DNA of 29,104 nucleotides from Zygnema cylindricum (Eukaryota > Streptophyta > Zygnematophyceae > Zygnematales > Zygnemataceae): positions 1-29,104 of the forward strand of contig JBBHKE010000926.1 of NCBI GenBank assembly GCA_037447655.1, written 5' to 3'. Shown here piece after piece: positions 19,192 through 26,200 of the stretch. The notes beneath the pieces were generated by a model. It did not search any database. It worked only from the letters and a program-made list of their open reading frames with translations, and was not told where the DNA came from. The position numbers and the translations under genes were made by a program. Positions within the stretch are counted from its first letter, which is position 1; each line of letters starts with the position of its first letter.

Positions 19192-22100
19192 GTGAGAACC
19201 AATGCTTATTTTACTAAGTTATTTATGCAGTCTTTTTAAATGGGTTTTTTAAATGGGGTTAACATATTCTTAAACGGATTTTTTGTACATTTTATTCTCT
19301 GGAAATTTTTGCGAAAGGATGTTAAGGATATGGCTTTTGGGATTTTCTGGATAAAAATTTATTAAAGTTTGGAGCTTTTTGAATTGAAAATGATGACATA
19401 TTTGAACTTTTTTTTTTTTGAACTTTTTTTTTTTTTTAACTAAAAACTGTTTATGAACCGAGTCTACAATCAAAACCCTAAAACTTAAACCTTAAACCTA
19501 AACCCAAAACCTTAAACCCTTAACCTAAAATTCTTAACCTAAAATGCTAAACCTTAAATTCTGTGCCCCATCCCTGATCCGAAACCTTAAAACCCTACCG
19601 TAAATTTCAAACCTTAAACCTTTAACACTAAATTTAGCCCCCCTTTTTTTTTAATTTAGCCCCTTTTGTAATGAGTCCATAATTGAAAAAAAAAAACCTT
19701 AAACCTGAACCTTAAGTCTTAATCGCCCAACCATCAACTCTTAATTAAAAAAAAAAAAAAACTCTTAATACTCTTAAAACTCTTAATTTTTTTTTTTTAA
19801 ATCTAAGCTCTAAACCATAAATCTTTTAGCTGAAAACCGTAATTTCTAAACCTTAAACCTTAAATTTTTAAACTTCAAACTCTAAATTATAAAAAATAAA
19901 ATAAAAAATGTAAGCTGTTATTTTTATAATATTTTTCAAATTTAACAGATTGTCAATTTTTTTTTGAGGAGAAGGCACTTCAATTGAATAAAAATGCTGT
20001 TTAAACAGAAAGGTGACGTTATTGTTATTATAATTATTATTATTATTATATGAATGTTATTGTTATTATGATGATTGTTATTATTTAAGTATTATTATTA
20101 TCATTACTATTCATCTATTTTGGTATTATTACTATCACAAGTATTCTGAAATGTTTTTTTTTCTTTTTGATATTTGAGATCACGAATCAACTGTTGCATA
20201 CATTTTCATTCTTTAAAAACTTTGAATTTTGCCATTCTGATTTTTCAAGAATCGAAGAAAAGTTTTCAGAAAAAGCGGTAAAATGGATTTTTTGGACTAA
20301 CTAAGTGAAGGATTTTTATTTTTTCCTTCTATGCTTCTATTATTGGGTATCTGTTATGTTGGTCTCTGTTGAAATTAGCAATATGAAAGGACTTCAAATT
20401 TGTTTGCCTTACTAATAACTCCACTATTTATCTCACTTTTCACTCCTCTTCTCTCTCTTTACCTCCTACTTGACTTCCCACTTCACTTCTCCTCTCTCTT
20501 TTCACTTCCTACCTCTCCCTTCGCTCACTCCGCTTCTCTCTTCATTTCTTCCTTCAGTTCTCCCTTCTCCCTTCTAACTTCACTTCTCTTCTCTCCCTTC
20601 ACTTCTCCCTTCTCACTTTCTCACTTCACACTACTCACGTCACTGCCCAGTTTTCACTTCCCACTTCCCTTCTAGCAAATGGTGAAGTGTAGGCGACTCC
20701 ACTTCTCTTCTCCCCCCCCTCTTCACTGCCCACTTCTCTTCTTACCTCCCTTCTCCCTTTTCACTCCACCCCCACCTCCCCTCAAGTCTGACTTCTGATC
20801 CACTATGAGATGGTGAAGTGTAGGTGAGTGGTTCCAAAAAGAAATCGAACGCAAATGGGAAAACCGGCAAAGATTCTTCTCACTCTGAAGGATTCTTCTC
20901 CTCTTCCGAGGGAGCTTCCTTTACCGCAAAGTCATTCGCAGAGCTCCGACTGTCGAGACCGTTGATTCGAGCATGTGATGCTCTCGGGTACAGCAAACCT
21001 ACTCCCATCCAGGTAAAGCTCTCCGCGTCAATTCCTTTTCCCTTTCCCTCCTCATTTCCTTCTCCCTCTCCCTCTCCCTTAGCACCTTTACATAAAAAAT
21101 ATCCGGGCAGAATTCGGAGTTAGGTGTAATTGTCATATACGGGGATACTTTTTGGTTCTTAAAACCTAAAAAAATGCTAAAAAACTCAAGAAACAGGAAA
21201 AAACTTAAAAAACACTGAAAATCCGAAATATTTCTAAGAAAACCTAAATAACACTAAAAAAACCAAGTAACATTAATATACCCTAAAAAAGTTGAACGAT
21301 TTTAGTTTTGGATTTCTTTAACTTCATTCCATATCAATTGAGGAATAAATTTTCAAAGAGTTCCTTTTTTGAACTTATGTCTTGTTCCTTTCAACCTCAA
21401 AAGACTTTGTTATAACAACAGTTATTTTATATTTTATATTTTGCCATTCTAATTGTTATTGATTCTGTTAAAAGAATACAAATTTTTGTTTCGATGTTTT
21501 CATTGAATTTGCTAAAACAGCACATAAATTGATTTCTTGTTTTGATAAAGTGTGGAAGGTGTAAGCTAAAAAAAAAAAGAGAAGAAAATACCAATACAAG
21601 GAAACTTTTTGAATATAGCAGTTCGAGGAAAAAAAGCAATGCAAGGGAAATATTTAAATATAAACGGATATCCCGTTTTATAATCATAGACAATCAACTG
21701 TTAAAACATTTATTGTTAAAACGTAAAAATTATTATTTAAACGGTTTTAATGTTTAACATGGATATTTCCAGGCCGCGTGTGTTCCTTTGGCGATGACGG
21801 GACGTGACATTTGTGGGAGTGCAGTTACTGGCTCGGGAAAGGTGAATATTTAAATATGAGAAGCATGTTTTTTTTTTTTTTTAAATGGTTTTTTTTTGTC
21901 TAAAAAGGCTGTTTTTCAAAAAAGTATTTTTTCAAAAGAGTTTTTAGATTGTGTTTGTTCATGTTTGTGAGAGCTTTTTTGACATTGTAAGAGTGTAAGG
22001 TGAATATTTAAATATGAGTTGCATTAGTTTTTATTCAAAAAAGTTTTTTGTAAGCATAAGGGGATTTTTAAATGGTACTAAGAGTTCTGAAAATTGAGTT

Positions 22101-23234
22101 GTATACGAGTTTAAGGTGAATATTTACATATGAAGTAACATTTTTTTCTTCAAATTAGTTTTTTTTTTTTTTTTTTTTTTTAGTATAAGGGGCTTTTTAA
22201 TGATATAAAGGGCTTTTACAATTGTATTAGAGGGCCTTTTAAACATTGTAAGAGCATAAGGTCAATTTTTAGATATGGGTTGACATTTATTTTTCTTCTA
22301 AAAAGTTTTTCTTTTTCAGTAGTGTAATGGATTTTCTAAATGAATAAATAAGAGTTTCTGAATTGTAGGAGTAGAAGAGTTACGAGGGTAATAGAATAAT
22401 AACACACTAGAATAATAAATAAAACAATAGAATAATAGAATGCTAAAAATACTAGAAATAGAATAAAAGAATAAGTAGAATAATAGAATAATAGAATACC
22501 AGAATACCAGAATAATAGAAATATAGAATAATAGAGTAATATAACCCTAGAATAATAGAATAAAGAATAAAAAAAATAGAAGAATAGAATAATAGAGTAA
22601 TAAAGTAATAAAACCCTAGAATAATAGAATACTAGAATAATAAAATAATAGAATAATAGAAGAATAGAAAAACAGAATAATAGAATGAATTCTAGAATAA
22701 TAATATTATAGAATTATAGAGTTATAGAGTAATAGATTAATACAATTCTGGAATAATAGTATGCTAGAATTAATAGATTAATAGAATAATAGAACAATAG
22801 AATACTAGAATACTAGAATATTAGAATACTAGAATACTAGAATGGTAAAATACTAGAAAACTAAATACTAAAACGCCAGAATACCAGAATAGTACAATAA
22901 CAGAATAATAGAAAGAATAGGAAGAATAGAAAGGATAGAAAGAATAGGAAGAAAAGTTAGAAAAGAAATAAAAGAAAGAGAAGAATAACTGTTTTCCTAT
23001 CAAGGAAAAAAAGAAAGAAAAGCTAGAAAAGAAAGAAATGAAAGAAAAAAATAAGTGTTTCCCTATCAAGGAAGAAAAGAAACAAAAGAAAGAGAAGAAA
23101 GAAAAGAATAACTGTTTTCCTATCGGGTCCCTGGCTTTCGGTCAGACAGCAGCTTTTGCCCTTCCGGTATTGGAGCGTCTCCTCTACCGCCCTCGAAGGA
23201 TTCCCGCCACTCGAGTGCTTATCCTCCTGTGTCC

Positions 23235-23277
<43 letters not shown>

Positions 23278-26200
23278 TTCCCCTCTCTGTCGATCTCTCC
23301 TCCCTTTTTTCCCTTTTCTTCCTTCCCTTCTCTCACTCTCTCTCTCTTCCTCCCCTTTTTGGTTTCCACTTCATTTTGGTGCCCTGCAGCTATACTTCAG
23401 GTTATGAAAATAGTATTGGATTTTTTTTTTGTCAAAGTATTAAAAGTTCTTTGGCTTAACCAATTTTTAGGGTTTATTGTCAAAAATTTGCAGGGTCCAT
23501 AGTATGATTGAAAAACTGGCTCAATTTACCGATATTCGAATCTGTCTTGTTGTGGGAGGACTTTCCAATAAGGTAAACTACGAAAAAACTTTTTTTTCCG
23601 GTCAATTTTTTTTTTTTTGTTTTTTCTGTCAGATTCACTCCATTTTACGGCTTATTACAAATGTAAATTTTTGGGTTATCTGCATTATAATTTACAGTAA
23701 ATGCATTTGTCACACTTTGTGTTAATTTTTTATTTCTTATAGAGATGTTTTTGATTGTATATACCATATACAATTCTTGCACGTAACTGTTAATTTTCAA
23801 GAAATGGGATGGTCTAGTTGTTTATTATATATCTACACCACATACAGTTGTCACACTTTAATGCTCCATTTTTCATTGTTTGTATTTAAAAGTCAATGCA
23901 GTTATTATTAATTGTATAAAATCCCTTCTCGCACAATTTTTTTTGCCATGCTTGGAAGTTCCTTAAAAGAACTTTCATGAATTGAATGAATAAAATGAGC
24001 CTTTTTTTTTTTTAATTTGGACGATCTCTTAGTTTAACCTTCGCGGTTATCCAGAAAACACTTTTTTTTTGCTAATTTTTTGTAATTTTCTGTACAATTT
24101 TGAACCTGAAGAGGTATAAATCTCAGATCCGTGCCTCCTTGGTACTTTTTTGTTCTATTTTTTTGTAGAATGTTGTACCAGAAAACTTAAGATTTGTTTC
24201 AGAAAACTCATAATATTTTTTAATACACCACAGGACTATTGTTTAACGCATAGTTGGGCAAGAATATAGTTTAGTGTATAATAAAATAAAGACATACATA
24301 CGGACATATGTACAATAAATAGTGTATCATAAGATATTTTATTATGGTACATGATATGTGTCGCGATATTTGATGCATTATACTTTATAAAGTACAAGGA
24401 TTTTGTACTTTTCCATATTATATAATTCAAACCTTCAAAGTTATGATTCCATCAAATTAAAATGGAATTATTAAGATTCACCGAGATTGTGGTTGGTGTT
24501 GTACTTCTGTACCTTTACTTTTTCATAATTATGTCTTCAGTATCGCATTTTATGATACGCTACGTACGTTTGAGTGTATCGAATATCGTGGTTTGTTTTT
24601 GACTCCGTATCAAATATAACTTTTTTTCTTTTTTTCGCTACGAAATTTGGGAAAAAGTACAATTCTCTTTTTCTTTCGTTTGCTACAAAACTTGGGAAAA
24701 AGTACAAATTTCAGTCAACATCCCGTAATCTCCGAGAGAGAACAACCATTCTTGCCCGAACATTTTCAACATATTCTTTTTGACATATTCATTTTCTTAA
24801 CATTCTTACCTGGGCATTCTTACATTTCAAACTTTATTCTTTTTGTACATTCTTTTTGGGGAATCATTGGCCGGGCCAACAGTAAACGAATATTTACTCT
24901 ACAAGTATATTCTTTCCTTTTTCTTTTTTCTTTCTTCTTTCCTTGTCCTTCTTCTTTTTTCTTTCTTCTTTCCTTCTCCTTTTTCGTTTTTCTTTCTTCT
25001 TTCCTCTTCCTCCGTTTTTCTTTCTTCTTTCCTTCTCCTTCTTCTTTTTTCTGTCTTCTTTCCTTTTTCTTCTTCTTGTTCTTCTACTTATTTTTACTTT
25101 TCTTTCCCCTTTTTTCCCCAGGTTCAAGAGGCGTCTCACATCGTCTTCTTTCCTTCTTCTTCTTTTTCGTTTTCTTCCACTGATTTTTATTTTCCTTTCC
25201 CTTTCTTTTCCCAGGTTCAAGAGGCGTCACTATGGACTCAGCCGGACATTGTCTTCTTTCATTCTTCTCCTTTTTCTTTTTCTTCTACTTATTTTTATTT
25301 TCCTTTCTCCTCTTTTTTTTTCCCAGGTTTAAGAGGCGGCACACATCATCTTCTTCTTTTCCCTCTACTTATTTTTATTTTCCTTTCTTTCCCTTTCTTT
25401 CCCTTTCTTTTCCCAGGTTCAAGAGGCTTCTCTCCGGACTCAGCCGGACATCGTGGTGGCGACACCTGGCAGAATGCTGGACCACCTGGCAAACGCCCAC
25501 AGTGTAGGATTGGAGGAATTGGCGGTTTTGATTTTAGACGAAGCCGATCGACTTTTGGAAATGGGGTTTTCTGCAGAAGTACAAGAATTGGTGAGTTTTT
25601 TTCATTTAAATAAACGTGGAAGTGGGTTTTTCAGCAGAAGTAGAAAAGGTTTTGATTTTTTTTTCATATAAATGTATGTGGAAGTGGGTTTTGACGGAGT
25701 ATAAGAAATGGTGATTTTTTTTCACAGTATTTTTTGTGGAAATGGGGTTTTCAGGAGAAAGTACAAGAATTGGGGAGATTTTTTTTGTCAACCATTTAGA
25801 TTTTTATAAGGGAGGATTTCCCAATATTTGGTAAAAGGCGTTTCTGAAAGGATTGTTATATCTATGCATTATATTTATTTAATATCATATTTAAGTCGCG
25901 ATAATCGTGATTAATTGATGAAGATACATCATCTTGTCGAGCATTTTTTTTTTTTTATAACAGGTAAAAATGTGTCCTAAGCGTCGTCAAACTTTACTTT
26001 TTTCAGCGACAATGACAGAGGAAGTTTCCCAGCTGGTCAATTTATCGCTTGTGAACCCTGTCAGATTATCAGCAGATCCCAAAACCCAGAGGCCCCAGAG
26101 TCTCAGTGAAGAGTAAGAAGAAAACCCTTAATTTTTCCATTCCTTTCATTTTTTGGATTTCCCTTTTTTTTTTTGGGTTGCCCTTTTTTTATTTATTTCG

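Noticed and set aside
18717-19202. Minus-strand open frames opposite helicase exon 1 (Ser/Pro- and Leu/Pro-rich)
   Set aside because: They are shadows of the GAG/GGA coding repeat on the plus strand.
23380-23400. Possible 11-nt microexon (CTATACTTCAG) after CCCTGCAG, as the missing motif Ia
   Set aside because: It does not encode PTREL, and adding 11 nt breaks the frame into exon 5.
24843-25613. A 256-codon plus-strand frame rich in Phe, Ser and Leu
   Set aside because: It translates the pyrimidine repeat of intron 5 and enters exon 6 in the wrong frame.
25911-25945. Intronic C-box-like TTGATGA that might mark a box C/D snoRNA
   Set aside because: No paired D box (CTGA) with terminal stem was found, and the first base departs from the C-box consensus.
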